From NCBI RefSeq assembly GCF_004016445.2, contig NZ_SADT02000006.1:186001-250000 (forward strand): 64,000 nucleotides of DNA, in the 5' to 3' direction. The stretch is from Mesorhizobium sp. M2E.F.Ca.ET.219.01.1.1. GTDB lineage: Bacteria; Pseudomonadota; Alphaproteobacteria; Rhizobiales; Rhizobiaceae. The notes beneath the pieces are model-generated. The model made no database searches and was not told the origin of the DNA. It worked only from the letters and a program-made list of their open reading frames with translations. Made by a program: the position numbers and the translations under genes. Positions 1 through 9,136 of the stretch are shown one piece after another (position 1 is the stretch's first letter; each line of letters starts with the position of its first letter).

Positions 1-1248
1 ATCGCCGGCGGTCACCGGGCCGACGCGATGGATCAGGGCCGCAAGCACCGGGACGCGCAGCGCATAGCCGCTAATGGCATAGGCAGCCGCGACGCCGATG
101 GCGCCCCAATGCAGGCCGACGATGAAGGAGGCGACGGTCGTCAGCGACGAATAGATGCCCCAATGGAACATCGTCTTCGTCTTGCCCTGGCAGATGAATA
201 TCCATCCCGTGGTGCTCGACACGGACTGCATCAGGCCGGCGATGCCCAGCCAGGCGAAAATCGGCGCCACAGCCATCCAACGCTCGCCGAAGAGAAGCCT
301 GACCACCTGCTCCGAAGTCAGTGTCAGCGTCGCAATGCCGGGCATGGTGATGACGGCCAGCAGCCAGTTCGTCCGGACATAGATGTCCCGAAAGCGCTGC
401 TTGTCCTCATGGATGCGGCTGAGCAGCGGCACCATGATGCGCGTCAGCGGCTGGTTGATGTTCTGCAGCGGAAAGAGCAGCAGCTTGTAGGCGCGATCAT
501 AGTAGCCCAGCTCGACCGCGCCGGAATATTTTCCGATGAGGATGTTGTCGAGGTTGCGAGAGAGAAAGTTGACAAGGTTGAAGCCCGTGAGGTTGGCGCC
601 GAACCTGAATATGTCGCCGTCGATCTTGAGATTCGGCCAGGACGGCGTCCAGCGCGTCACCAACCAGCCGGCAACCAGCGCCACGACGGCTGAAACAGCC
701 GGGCCCAGAACCAGCGACCAATAGCCAAGCCCCCAATACGCCGCGGTTGCGGTGGCGAGCAGGCCGACGGCCGCGGTGATTGTGTCGTTGAGCGCAAGCT
801 GGCCGAATTGCAGATGGCGGTTCATCAAGGCAAGCGGCACGGCGGCCAGACTGCCAAAAAGCAGCGGCACGGCGGAAGCAAGTGTTATTCCCCACATTCG
901 CTGGTCGCCGTAAAAGGCGGCAATGGCAGGTGCCAGGCAAGCCACGACCGCTCCGGCGCAAAGGCCGACAACCGCGCTCAGCCAGAAGACCTGGTTGAGC
1001 TGCCGCTGATCGATCTCCTTGCGCTGGATGACCGCCTGCTGGAGGCCGAGATCCTGGAGCAGGCCGACAAAGGCCACGATCGGTCCCACGGAAGCCACCA
1101 GGCCGAAATCCTCCGGAACAAGCAGCCGGGCAAGGATCACGACCGAGAGGAACTGGATCGCTATCTTGAAGCCTTGGGCGCCAGCGGTGACCAGCCCGCC
1201 GCGCAAGGCAACGCGACCGAATTGAGGGGGCGGCGGATTGGCGTTCAT
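1..1248 (-). CDS. Wzx/ExoT-type polysaccharide flippase (3' end outside window)
   Basis: Multi-pass inner-membrane protein of the oligosaccharide flippase (MOP) superfamily, expected to move lipid-linked EPS repeat units across the membrane. The reading frame stays open to the window edge, giving 416 codons without a stop. The start is an ATG at 1248 that forms an ATGA overlap with the stop of the upstream glycosyltransferase, so the two are probably translationally coupled. The visible protein starts MNANPPPPQFGRVALRGG, then has alternating hydrophobic segments, a RLLVPEDFGLVA segment typical of the family near residue 50, and the NILIGKYSGAVELGYYDRAYKL stretch (about 225-247) characteristic of this flippase branch. 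The exact substrate cannot be read from sequence. Confidence 0.85.
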   Translation of the reverse strand, partial: MNANPPPPQFGRVALRGGLVTAGAQGFKIAIQFLSVVILARLLVPEDFGLVASVGPIVAFVGLLQDLGLQQAVIQRKEIDQRQLNQVFWLSAVVGLCAGAVVACLAPAIAAFYGDQRMWGITLASAVPLLFGSLAAVPLALMNRHLQFGQLALNDTITAAVGLLATATAAYWGLGYWSLVLGPAVSAVVALVAGWLVTRWTPSWPNLKIDGDIFRFGANLTGFNLVNFLSRNLDNILIGKYSGAVELGYYDRAYKLLLFPLQNINQPLTRIMVPLLSRIHEDKQRFRDIYVRTNWLLAVITMPGIATLTLTSEQVVRLLFGERWMAVAPIFAWLGIAGLMQSVSSTTGWIFICQGKTKTMFHWGIYSSLTTVASFIVGLHWGAIGVAAAYAISGYALRVPVLAALIHRVGPVTAGD

Positions 1249-2414
1249 GTGACGGATCCTGTCTCGCCCAGCCGCGCGACGATCCGCGCAAAGCGTTCAT
1301 TCAAGATATCGGCGTTGAAATCCGCCTCGACCTTGCTTCGGGCGGCAAGCGCTATGGGCTCGCACAGGCCTGGATTCTCGGCGATCCAGGCGAGCTTGCC
1401 GGCAAGCGCGGCGACGTCCCGTTCGGGTACGAGGAAGCCGGTCTTGTGATCCTCGATCAGCTCGGGAATCCCCGAATGATAGGTGCTCACAGAGATCAGG
1501 CCGCCGGCCATCGCTTCCATGAGCGCAACCGGGATTCCTTCCAGATCGCCGTCCCGCCCGGCGACGCTTGGCAGAAGAAAGACATCGGCGCCACGCAGGC
1601 GCTGCTTGACCTCGCCGTGCGGACGCGGTCCGAGGAAACTCACCCTGTCGGCAATACCGAGGTCGATGGCGGTGCGCTTCAACTGCTCCAACAATTCTCC
1701 GCCACCGATCACCGAATAGATCCAGTCGCGATGCGGCAGGCCGGCGAGCGCGCGAAGCGCATATTCGGTGCCCTTCTTCTCGGTCAGCCGGCACACCGAG
1801 ATGAAAGACAGCGCACGTCCCTGCCAGGAGCGCCAGCGATATTCGATCTCGCCAGGGCGAATGCCCATGTGGTGGACCGCGACCCGCGCCGGCTCGGCGC
1901 CGGCATCGATCAGGGCCTGACGGAAGAACGCATTCACAGGCAGCTGGAGAGCCCCTTTCTCGAAAACGGGCCTGTAGTAGCCGAGTGTGTTGTCGTGCAT
2001 CGGCCTGCCGACATCGGTACCGTGGAATATGGTCACCAAAGGCGCGGAAATCCGGCGCCGCTTCATGATGCGGGCGACGCGCAGCCCGTTATGGCCAAAA
2101 TGCGCCACGATCACGTCGGCGTTCCGCAGCTTGTGCGCGTTGGCCAGGTCGATAGCGGTCGAGAGCTTGTCCCAAAATCGGCCCGACCATTTCATCAGCA
2201 GCGAACGGTAGCGACTGAGGCCGCCCCACCAGGAAACGACCGGCCCAGGCAATGACCGCCAACGTGCATCGTCGACATTGCTGTCCTTGCCAAAGGCCAT
2301 CTCGTTGCAGACGACACTGACTGCCATCCCTCTTTCGAGGCATCCGGCAATCTGATCGAGCACGAACGTCTCGGACAGAGTGGGAAATTTGTCGACGACG
2401 AAACAAATCCTCAT
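1245..2414 (-). CDS. GT4 glycosyltransferase, WcaL/AmsK-like
   Basis: Predicted cytosolic GT-B retaining glycosyltransferase of 389 residues, acting on the lipid-linked EPS repeat unit. The N-terminal half starts MRICFVVDKFPTLSETFV, the arrangement seen in colanic-acid/amylovoran type transferases. The C-terminal half has the donor-binding segment EGIPVALMEAMAGG followed by VSTYHSGIPELIE, the E-x7-E region of family GT4. The gene overlaps the flippase gene by 4 bases. A candidate operator palindrome lies about 105 bases before its start. Donor sugar and linkage are unknown. Confidence 0.8.
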   Translation of the reverse strand: MRICFVVDKFPTLSETFVLDQIAGCLERGMAVSVVCNEMAFGKDSNVDDARWRSLPGPVVSWWGGLSRYRSLLMKWSGRFWDKLSTAIDLANAHKLRNADVIVAHFGHNGLRVARIMKRRRISAPLVTIFHGTDVGRPMHDNTLGYYRPVFEKGALQLPVNAFFRQALIDAGAEPARVAVHHMGIRPGEIEYRWRSWQGRALSFISVCRLTEKKGTEYALRALAGLPHRDWIYSVIGGGELLEQLKRTAIDLGIADRVSFLGPRPHGEVKQRLRGADVFLLPSVAGRDGDLEGIPVALMEAMAGGLISVSTYHSGIPELIEDHKTGFLVPERDVAALAGKLAWIAENPGLCEPIALAARSKVEADFNADILNERFARIVARLGETGSVT

Positions 2415-2518
2415 CGGCAGGATGTTCTCGCCCGGTTCAGGCTGGAAACGTCGGCAAGGCCTGACACATGCGGCATGAATTTTGACTCCTGTCGGCGTAA
2501 CCCAGCACTAGCTAGGAA

Positions 2519-2534
2519 TTGCTGCATCGCAGCA
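2519..2534. promoter_or_regulatory. PhaR/AniA-like palindrome TTGCTGCATCGCAGCA
   Basis: Near-perfect inverted repeat with core CTGC-ATC-GCAG at 2522-2532, in the intergenic gap upstream of the GT4 gene that starts at 2414. It matches 15 of 16 bases of the palindrome at 7998-8013. The CTGC-N3-GCAG form is what I recall as the operator of the polyhydroxyalkanoate regulator PhaR in Paracoccus. No PhaR gene is in this window, so the assignment is inference. Confidence 0.5.
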
Positions 2535-2575
2535 TTTTAGGTGTACTGCAACCCCGTCCTCCCAGCTCGGCAAAG

Positions 2576-3658
2576 CTACGCAGCGCGGCGAACGCCCTGC
2601 CGGGCCGCTCTTTCGAGCAGTTGGAGAAACACCACCAATTGCCGCGCGGGGTCGAGCTCCGGGCGTTTGGAGAAGGCGAGAGCGGCGGCCGAAAGCCGGT
2701 CGTATTCCGGGCGATCGTTCCACAGGCGCCTCACCGCCGCGGCCCATTCTTCGACCGGGGCATCATAGTCGAGCACCACGCCGCCGGGACCGATGGCTTC
2801 GGGCAGACCGCCACGCCTCGATCCGACGACCGGGATGCCGCTGCAATGCGCCTCGGACGCGACGCGGCCCCACGCCTCCTCCCATTTGCTCGGCGCAAGC
2901 AGGATCCTGGTGCGGCCATAGACCGTCTTCATGTCGTTGGTGCGGTTTTCCAGCTTGATGTTCGAAAACGGCGCGATGGTCTTCTCGACGCGGGCGCGAT
3001 GGTCGTCATCGAGCTTCCAGCTTTCCACGAACAGGAAGGGGATCTCCGGGCAGGCGGCCGCAATCTTCACCGCAAGATCGAAACCCTTCTCCTCATAGGG
3101 GTTGATCATGGTGACGAATTCGCCGGTCGTGTGGGTGCAGTAGAGGGCGTCGTTGATGGTCGGCGGCAGCACGATGGAATCGATGCCGAACTTTTCCTTG
3201 TAGGTGCGCGCGGTGAATTCCGAATTGGCGATGTAGAGCGCCGAATTGAGGTCGCGCGGATCGCCGGCGAGCTCGTGGAATTCGACGTTGTGAAGGTAGA
3301 CGACCAGCGGCACCCCTTCGGCGAGAAGCGCCTTTCCGAGCGGGACGGATTTGTGGCACTGCACGACGGCGACGTCAGGCTTGGTTTTTTCGACCGCGAA
3401 GCCGGCAGCCTCCCAGGGGAACCAGGCACGCATCACCGGGTAGCCGGGAAAATTGTCGACCACCGCGGGCTGCCGCAACAGCTTCATCTTGGCACGCGCC
3501 TTGAGGCCGAACATGCCGTCGCCGAACAGCGAGGCGAGGACCGAAGCCTGGTGGCCGTGCTCGATCAGCTGTTCGACCAGATGGTGGGTGTTGGACTGCA
3601 CGCCGCCGGTGAACTCGGGAATATATCCGTTGCCGCTTGCAAAAAGCACTTTCATCAT
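2576..3658 (-). CDS. GT4 family glycosyltransferase
   Basis: Glycosyltransferase of 360 residues with the GT-B layout. The N-terminus MMKVLFASGNGYIPEFTGGVQSNT has the glycine-rich acceptor loop (GGVQ) common in GT4 enzymes. The C-terminal nucleotide-sugar region reads LLAPSKWEEAWGRVASEAH, then SGIPVVGSRRGGLPEAIG. The ATG at 3658 is preceded by AGGAG at five bases, so it is the better of the two adjacent Met codons. It is probably part of the minus-strand EPS series, but the palindrome at 2519 suggests a separate promoter for the next gene. The substrate is unknown. Confidence 0.8.
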   Translation of the reverse strand: MMKVLFASGNGYIPEFTGGVQSNTHHLVEQLIEHGHQASVLASLFGDGMFGLKARAKMKLLRQPAVVDNFPGYPVMRAWFPWEAAGFAVEKTKPDVAVVQCHKSVPLGKALLAEGVPLVVYLHNVEFHELAGDPRDLNSALYIANSEFTARTYKEKFGIDSIVLPPTINDALYCTHTTGEFVTMINPYEEKGFDLAVKIAAACPEIPFLFVESWKLDDDHRARVEKTIAPFSNIKLENRTNDMKTVYGRTRILLAPSKWEEAWGRVASEAHCSGIPVVGSRRGGLPEAIGPGGVVLDYDAPVEEWAAAVRRLWNDRPEYDRLSAAALAFSKRPELDPARQLVVFLQLLERAARQGVRRAA

Positions 3659-3707
3659 TCGGCTCCTAATCCGGCCCGGCGAGCGAGCATGCGCAACCCA
3701 GGGCTCG

Positions 3708-4928
3708 TCAGCTTGCGCTACGCGCCGATGGAAGTTTCGACGTCATTGCCTGGCACAAGCGGCTGACCAAGGCCGAGAACGACAATGTCGAATACTCCCG
3801 CAACAACTTCGATGCCGGGATCACCTTTCCCGCCTTCAGGTCCCGCGCCAGATAGTGGGGGAATGAATGCATGTACTCCCGGACGACGTCGGCCTTCAGC
3901 GGTCCCGACTTCCATGCCTTCACCGCCGAGACGAATTCGTCGGCCGGGGCGGATGACAGCCCCGTATCGTAGGCTTCGAACGTACGTCGTACGATGGCGC
4001 GTTCCTTGTCGCTGAGCGAGGTCTTTCCGGCCCGTTCGGCAAGCAGGGCGTAGCGGCGGATGTCCGCGGCCGCGTGATGCCACAACCCTTTCCTGGCCAT
4101 GATGCTCGAACGCTGCAGCAGTGCCTGCATCTCGAGATCGGCCGTCTTCGGCAAGGCCTGTTCCGAGCGATCGAGATACTCGTGCAGATCGACCGACCTG
4201 TAGATCTCCTCCATGATCGCCTGGTCGTACGAGCCCCATGCCTTTATCCTGTTGGCATAGGAAATGACGACCTTGGTGCTGCCGCGGACCATGTCGTGCT
4301 GGCGCTGGAAGAACATGAGGCCGTCGACCCTGATGCCCTTGAACCGGCGCGCCAGCCTGAGCATCATCTCGTAATCCTGCGACCGGACCAGAGTTTCATT
4401 GAAGCCTCCCACCTGCTCGTAGCATTGGCGGCGCACCAGGAGACCCGGCTGATGGACGTGGCAATATTCGAGATGGGACGGGAAGAAATTGTCCTGGCTG
4501 ACATGGCCGAAGGCGACGATCTCGTAGTTCTGCTCTTCGATCTGGGCTGACTGCTGGAAACGCGCATATTCGCCGAAAGCGAAATCGGCCTCCGGCTCCC
4601 GCTCGAAGGCAGCGAGAAACCGCTCAAGCGCCGTCGGATGCGCGACATCGTCGTCGTCGAATATCCAGACGAAATCCCCCGTGCAGTGCTTGAGGGCGAA
4701 GTTCAGCGCGGTAGACTTGCCGCCATTCTCCTTGCGGTAATATTCCACCGGCGCTGGAAAGGAGCTCGCCACCTTGCTGGTGCCGTCCGTCGAGCCGTCG
4801 TCCACGATCAGGATCTGGTCCGGAGCCACGGTCTGCCGGAGCAGGCTGTCGATGGCTTCGGGCAGGAATTTTTCGCGATTGAAGGTGGGGACGATGACGG
4901 TGACCGTCGGTTTCTGCCGGGCAGCCAT
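3708..4928 (-). CDS. GT2 family glycosyltransferase
   Basis: GT-A fold inverting glycosyltransferase of 406 residues. It opens with VTVIVPTFNREKFLPEAIDS and has the uridine-binding VDDGSTDG segment and a metal-binding FDDDD (DxD-like) motif near residue 95. A further WxSxDYEM-like stretch (RSQDYEMMLRLA) is typical of the family. The C-terminal 150 residues are helical and unassigned. The start was set at 4928 rather than the in-frame ATG at 4940 because GAGG precedes 4928 at seven bases while no ribosome site precedes 4940. It is likely an EPS side-chain or backbone transferase. Confidence 0.8.
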   Translation of the reverse strand: MAARQKPTVTVIVPTFNREKFLPEAIDSLLRQTVAPDQILIVDDGSTDGTSKVASSFPAPVEYYRKENGGKSTALNFALKHCTGDFVWIFDDDDVAHPTALERFLAAFEREPEADFAFGEYARFQQSAQIEEQNYEIVAFGHVSQDNFFPSHLEYCHVHQPGLLVRRQCYEQVGGFNETLVRSQDYEMMLRLARRFKGIRVDGLMFFQRQHDMVRGSTKVVISYANRIKAWGSYDQAIMEEIYRSVDLHEYLDRSEQALPKTADLEMQALLQRSSIMARKGLWHHAAADIRRYALLAERAGKTSLSDKERAIVRRTFEAYDTGLSSAPADEFVSAVKAWKSGPLKADVVREYMHSFPHYLARDLKAGKVIPASKLLREYSTLSFSALVSRLCQAMTSKLPSARSAS

Positions 4929-5016
4929 TGGTGACCTCATACTGTTGCCGATGCGCCGTTCGCCGGCGCGGTTCCGCAGCCATGGCGGCGGCCATTGCCC
5001 TTGATGCGATCAGCCG

Positions 5017-6348
5017 TCATGCCGCCATCCTGCCGATCGAGAAATATTCGATGCCGTAGCGCGCGATCACCTTGGGATCGTAGAGGTTGCGGCCGTCGAA
5101 GATGACCGGCGTCGTCAGCGCATCCTTGAGCGCGTCGAAGGACGGCGCGCGGAAGCTCTTCCATTCGGTGCAGATCAAAAGCGCGTCGGCGCCGCGGAGC
5201 GCCGCCTCCTTGGTGCCGCACAAGAGCAGATCGTCGCGCAGGCCATAGATGGCCTGGCATTCCTGCATCGCCTCGGGATCATAGGCCTGCACCTTGGCAC
5301 CGGCCGCCCAGAGCGCTTCCATCAGCGTGCGTGACGGCGCCTCGCGCATGTCGTCGGTGTTGGGCTTGAAGGCCAGCCCCCAGACGGCGAACGTCTTGCC
5401 CCTGAGCGCGCCCTTGAAATAGTGGTTGACCTTGTCGAACAGCACCGACTTTTGCGCATTGTTGCGCTCCTCGACGGCGCGCAGCAGCTTGGCGTCGAAC
5501 TTGACGCCCTCGGCGGTCTTGATCAGCGCGCGCACGTCCTTCGGGAAGCACGAGCCGCCATAACCGAGGCCGGGATAAATGAAATGGTAGCCGATGCGCG
5601 GGTCGGAGCCGATGCCCTTGCGCACTTCCTCGATGTCGGCCCCCAACTGTTCGGCGAGATTGGCCATCTCGTTCATGAAGCTGATCTTGGTCGCCAGCAT
5701 GCAGTTGGCGGCGTATTTGGTGAATTCGGCGCTGCGCACATCCATCACGATCATCTTCTCGTGGTTGCGGTTGAACGGCGCGTAGAGCTCGCGCATCACC
5801 ATCTCGGTGTCCTCGCTGGAGGTGCCGACGATAATGCGGTCCGGCTTCATGCAATCGGCGACCGCCGAGCCCTCCTTGAGGAATTCGGGGTTAGAGGCGA
5901 CGTCGAAGGCGAGGTCCTCGCGGCCGCGCTTCTTCAGCGTTTCGGCGATCCTGGCCTTCACCTTTTCGCACGTGCCGACCGGCACGGTCGACTTGCCGAC
6001 GACAATCTTGGGGGCATCCATCTCACGACCGATGGTCTCGGCGACGGCAAGCACATATTTCAGATCGGCCGAGCCATCCTCGCCGGGCGGCGTGCCGACC
6101 GCGATCATCTGGATCTGGCCATGCCTGACCGCCGCTGCCGCATCGGTGGTGAAGCGGATGCGACCGGCCGCGTGGTTTTCCTTGACGAGGCTTTCGAGGC
6201 CCGGTTCGAAAATCGGGATCAAGCCCTGGTTCAGGCGCTCCACCTTCTTCTCGTCGACATCGACGCACACCACCTCGTGGCCGACCTCGGCCAGCACAGC
6301 GGCCTGGACGAGACCGACATAGCCAATCCCAAACACCGTCAAATTCAT
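5017..6348 (-). CDS. ugd: UDP-glucose 6-dehydrogenase
   Basis: Oxidises UDP-glucose to UDP-glucuronate with two NAD+, supplying an acidic sugar for EPS. The 443-residue protein has the N-terminal Rossmann motif GIGYVG (7-12), the conserved GTPP segment (85-88), GKSTVPVGT (119-127), the catalytic cysteine in GGSCFPKD at about Cys267, and the C-terminal UDP-binding domain with FAVWGLAFKPNTDDMREAPS. Length and motif order are complete. In rhizobia this enzyme is also called RkpK. Two tandem 45-bp palindromic repeats separate its start from the neighbouring GH16 gene. Confidence 0.95.
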   Translation of the reverse strand: MNLTVFGIGYVGLVQAAVLAEVGHEVVCVDVDEKKVERLNQGLIPIFEPGLESLVKENHAAGRIRFTTDAAAAVRHGQIQMIAVGTPPGEDGSADLKYVLAVAETIGREMDAPKIVVGKSTVPVGTCEKVKARIAETLKKRGREDLAFDVASNPEFLKEGSAVADCMKPDRIIVGTSSEDTEMVMRELYAPFNRNHEKMIVMDVRSAEFTKYAANCMLATKISFMNEMANLAEQLGADIEEVRKGIGSDPRIGYHFIYPGLGYGGSCFPKDVRALIKTAEGVKFDAKLLRAVEERNNAQKSVLFDKVNHYFKGALRGKTFAVWGLAFKPNTDDMREAPSRTLMEALWAAGAKVQAYDPEAMQECQAIYGLRDDLLLCGTKEAALRGADALLICTEWKSFRAPSFDALKDALTTPVIFDGRNLYDPKVIARYGIEYFSIGRMAA

Positions 6349-6432
6349 TTGGTTCTATTCCTGTCAAAGGCCGGGTCACAAAGCGGCCCGGCCGGTTCAG
6401 ATGTCCCCAGGCCCAACGGCCTGGCTGGTTCG

Positions 6433-6534
6433 GCATGATCTTACCCCAAAACCGGTTCCCACTTTTGGGGATCATGCCTCGTTAGTTCCGCATGATCTTA
6501 TCCCGAAACCGGGTCCCGCTTTCGGGGATCATGC
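6433..6534. repeat. Two tandem copies of a 45-bp palindromic intergenic repeat
   Basis: Copy 1 spans 6433-6477 and copy 2 spans 6490-6534. Each begins GCATGATCTTA and ends GGGGATCATGC, forming a long stem; the inner arms differ between copies (CCCCAAAA/TTTTGGGG against CCCGAAA/TTTCGGG) but remain complementary within each copy. This is a repeat type I recognise as common between genes in Mesorhizobium and relatives. It lies between the 3' end of the GH16 gene and the start of ugd, and could end GH16 transcription or stabilise mRNA. Confidence 0.8.
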
Positions 6535-7407
6535 TCAGTTGCTGTTACTTATGCTGCATGCCAGCGATTCCGGAAACTGGCACGGCTGGCCCAAAGCGGT
6601 GAAAGCGACGCGCTTGACCTGCATGGTGACCTTGCTGCCGGGATCTGTGAAGGCGCCCATCCAGTTGGTCAGCTTGTCGCTGCCCCAGAGGCTGAAGAAG
6701 ATTTTCTGCGAATGCGTCGGCAATTCGTCGGGGTTGGTCACCTCATGGACAAGCTTGCCGTTGACGTACCAGCGCAGCCGGTCCTTCTCCCAGACGAAGC
6801 CGTAATCGTTGAAGCCTTTGTCGGCGCCGCCCTCGACGTCGACCAGCTTGCCGTTCTTCGGCTTGCCCTGGATGTAGCTGTTGACCTGGACTTTCGAGGG
6901 GTCCTTGGTGAGGACCTCGAAGTCGATCTCATCCCAGGGCTGTTTGTCCTGCGGGCCGATATAGGAGAAGAAAGCGGCGTTGAGGCCGGAGCCGGTGCCG
7001 GTCTTCATCCGCGCCTCATAGATGCCGTAGCCGTAACGCTGCTTGGTCTGGATCTCGGCGCAGGCGAACTCCCGGTCCTTGAGCTTGCGCTTTTCGAAGC
7101 TTAGCGACAGCACACCATCGGAAAGCCGCACGAGATCCTTCGACCAGGTGCAATTCTGATGGGCGCCATTGGTCCAACCGTCCGAGACGAACCAGCGGGA
7201 CTGGTTGAAATTGGAGAAATTGTCGACGAAGGACGGCGCGCTTTTCAGCTCTGGTTGGGTCCCTTGCGCATGCGCGGGATGCAGGGTCGCGGCGATTGCA
7301 AACAGGACGGCGGCCGCGCCGAGCCGCAGGCTGGCTAATCCACTCCCCGGCGCATGCGACATCGCGCAAGCCGCCACGGTGGAGGTGTTGTCGGGATCTA
7401 CATTCAT
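6535..7407 (-). CDS. Secreted GH16 beta-glycanase, ExoK-like
   Basis: Predicted secreted glycoside hydrolase family 16 enzyme of 290 residues that would cleave beta-glucan linkages in EPS, trimming polymer length. The retaining GH16 active-site motif E-I-D-F-E lies at about 160-164, within QPWDEIDFEVL; Glu160 is the likely nucleophile and Glu164 the acid/base. The N-terminus has a long n-region, a hydrophobic stretch (about 29-42) and an AHAQG cleavage site near residue 48. The start at 7407 is favoured by AAGGTGAG eight bases upstream; an earlier in-frame ATG at 7545 would add 46 residues without a good ribosome site. Function as an EPS depolymerase is inferred from family and context. Confidence 0.85.
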   Translation of the reverse strand: MNVDPDNTSTVAACAMSHAPGSGLASLRLGAAAVLFAIAATLHPAHAQGTQPELKSAPSFVDNFSNFNQSRWFVSDGWTNGAHQNCTWSKDLVRLSDGVLSLSFEKRKLKDREFACAEIQTKQRYGYGIYEARMKTGTGSGLNAAFFSYIGPQDKQPWDEIDFEVLTKDPSKVQVNSYIQGKPKNGKLVDVEGGADKGFNDYGFVWEKDRLRWYVNGKLVHEVTNPDELPTHSQKIFFSLWGSDKLTNWMGAFTDPGSKVTMQVKRVAFTALGQPCQFPESLACSISNSN

Positions 7408-7601
7408 AACAAACTCACCTTGTGTTGTTCCGCCCCAACCCAAAGTCATTCTTGGCTCGAGCGAGCGAGCCGCCTCTGATCCTGCGCCCTTTTGAACTCC
7501 TCTCATTCCTTGTTTTTTCGCAATTCCGAACGGAAAACCGCTCACACTTTTCCTGGAATTGCTTCAGTGCCTCGTACCGATGACGGCGCCCGTGGGCGCC
7601 G

Positions 7602-7979
7602 TCAGCCTCTTGCCGTGGACTGCGAAGCAGACCGATCGGCGCCATCCTCTACAATCGCGTCGAGCGAACGGCGCAGTTCCTTCACCAAGCCTTTCTGCCG
7701 AGCGAGCTCCGCAATGCGCCGCTCGCAGTTCAGGATCGAGTTGGTCATCACGCTGACATCCGATCCCTTGCTGGCCGATGCCGAACCATTCTCCATCGCC
7801 TCGACCAGAAAGGCCGCGTTGGCTGCCGTCGACCTGTAGCGATTCTCCAGTCCCGTTTTCTCCGTCTCGATCTCGGCCGCGATCTGGTCGAACAGCTTCG
7901 CCAACCGGTCGAAACGCTGGAGATCGGTCTGCCGGTCGCGAGCCGGATCCCGGGATCTGAAGCCAAAAATCGAAGCCAT
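7602..7979 (-). CDS. Small coiled-coil protein of unknown function
   Basis: A 125-residue hydrophilic protein starting MASIFGFRSRDPARDRQTDL. It is rich in Glu, Arg, Lys and Ala with heptad-like spacing (about 20-60 and 90-115), suggesting coiled coil, and has no signal peptide or membrane segment. I recognise no domain. A longer in-frame start at 8024 exists, but it would place the palindrome at 7998-8013 inside the coding region; starting at 7979 leaves that palindrome about 20 bases upstream, as expected for an operator. Its location inside the EPS locus suggests a regulatory or structural role, which is a guess. Confidence 0.6.
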   Translation of the reverse strand: MASIFGFRSRDPARDRQTDLQRFDRLAKLFDQIAAEIETEKTGLENRYRSTAANAAFLVEAMENGSASASKGSDVSVMTNSILNCERRIAELARQKGLVKELRRSLDAIVEDGADRSASQSTARG

Positions 7980-7997
7980 CCTGCCGGCCTTTCGAAA

Positions 7998-8013
7998 TTG
8001 CTGCATTGCAGCA
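7998..8013. promoter_or_regulatory. PhaR/AniA-like palindrome TTGCTGCATTGCAGCA
   Basis: Inverted repeat with core CTGC-ATT-GCAG (8001-8011), about 20 bases before the start of the coiled-coil gene. It is the best copy of the palindrome also found at 2519-2534 and, as half-sites, upstream of the lasso precursor. PhaR-type binding is inferred from the CTGC-N3-GCAG pattern. Confidence 0.55.
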
Positions 8014-8103
8014 TAGACTGCCACCCCTGCGGCGGCTAGGCAACATCATAGTTTTCAGAATGCGGATTTTTTGAGGGCCGGCGGCTTCCGGGACGATACG
8101 GGA

Positions 8104-9132
8104 TCACTCGTTTGCGGCGCTGCTTGCCGCCATCAGGAAGCGCATCGGCGGCACTTGCTGCCTTGCGGCAATGCCGGTGCGGCGGAACAGCGCGTCGAGC
8201 TTGTCGTTGGCGACGCCGCGAACGATCGGGATCAGATTCGACTGGCTGGCGAAGGCGTAAGCCGCGGCCGACGCCAGGCCGCGCTCGGCCTTCACGTCGA
8301 GGAAGTTGCGCAGCCGGTATTTGTCGCGGACATGACGCTCGTGGCGCCGCAACGCCGCTTTCGAGCGTTCGGGAAGGTTGTCGATCTGAAGCAACGCCAG
8401 ATCGGCATCGGCAAGGCGCTTCAGATCTTGAGTCCTGTGGCGGCCGCTCAGCGAATCGGCGCGCACGATAGCGCCATAGCCGCAGGACTTGATGATCTTG
8501 AACCGCGCCCCGCTGGCGACAGCGCGCGCATAGAGCTCGTAGTCTTCGCCAAGACGCAGGTTTTCATCGTAAGTCAGCCCATGCCGTTCGAGGAAAGCCC
8601 GGCTGATCACTGGCTTGAGGAAGCCGAGCTCGCCGCGCAGGACGCGGCGGCGCGAGATGTTGCCCTCGATGAAGCGCTCTAAATCGAGAAATTCCGGATC
8701 GGCGGCGAAAGGCGGTGCGGCGACCCTGGCGAGGTCGGTCGCGGCATCGTCGCGGATCAGCATGATGTTGTCGGCGGCGAAATCCCAATCGGCGGCGGCG
8801 AAAAGCCGGCGAAAGCGGCCTTCGAGGAAGAAATCGTCGGCGTCAAGGATGCTGATGAAGGGCGATCTGGAGGCCTGGATGGCGACGTTGCGCGCGGAGG
8901 AAGGACCGCGATTGACGTCGAGACGGATGACGGCAAGCCGGCCGCTGCCGTCGTCGGCGGCCAAAGCCACATCGCGGGTGTTGTCGGTGGAAGCGTCGTC
9001 GACCACGACGACTTCGGCGACTTCCGTCTCGCGCAGCGCCGAGGCGATGGCGACGGGAATCGTCCGCGCCGCATTGCGTGCGGCAATGATGACGCAAACC
9101 GCCGGGCTCGTCACAGGCGTCGTCATGGGCAT
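8104..9132 (-). CDS. GT2 glycosyltransferase, ExoU-like
   Basis: A 342-residue GT-A fold glycosyltransferase. It shows VCVIIAARNAARTIPVAIAS at the N-terminus, VVVDDASTDNT, and the metal-binding ILDADDFF motif near residue 95, followed by LRLGEDYELYAR. The overall pattern resembles ExoU, a succinoglycan side-chain glucosyltransferase, but I would not assign the linkage. The start at 9132 has AAAGG seven bases upstream. It begins four bases after the nucleotidyltransferase gene ends, so the two are probably co-transcribed. It could therefore serve either EPS synthesis or tailoring of the divergent lasso peptide. Confidence 0.8.
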   Translation of the reverse strand: MPMTTPVTSPAVCVIIAARNAARTIPVAIASALRETEVAEVVVVDDASTDNTRDVALAADDGSGRLAVIRLDVNRGPSSARNVAIQASRSPFISILDADDFFLEGRFRRLFAAADWDFAADNIMLIRDDAATDLARVAAPPFAADPEFLDLERFIEGNISRRRVLRGELGFLKPVISRAFLERHGLTYDENLRLGEDYELYARAVASGARFKIIKSCGYGAIVRADSLSGRHRTQDLKRLADADLALLQIDNLPERSKAALRRHERHVRDKYRLRNFLDVKAERGLASAAAYAFASQSNLIPIVRGVANDKLDALFRRTGIAARQQVPPMRFLMAASSAANE

Positions 9133-9136
9133 GGGT

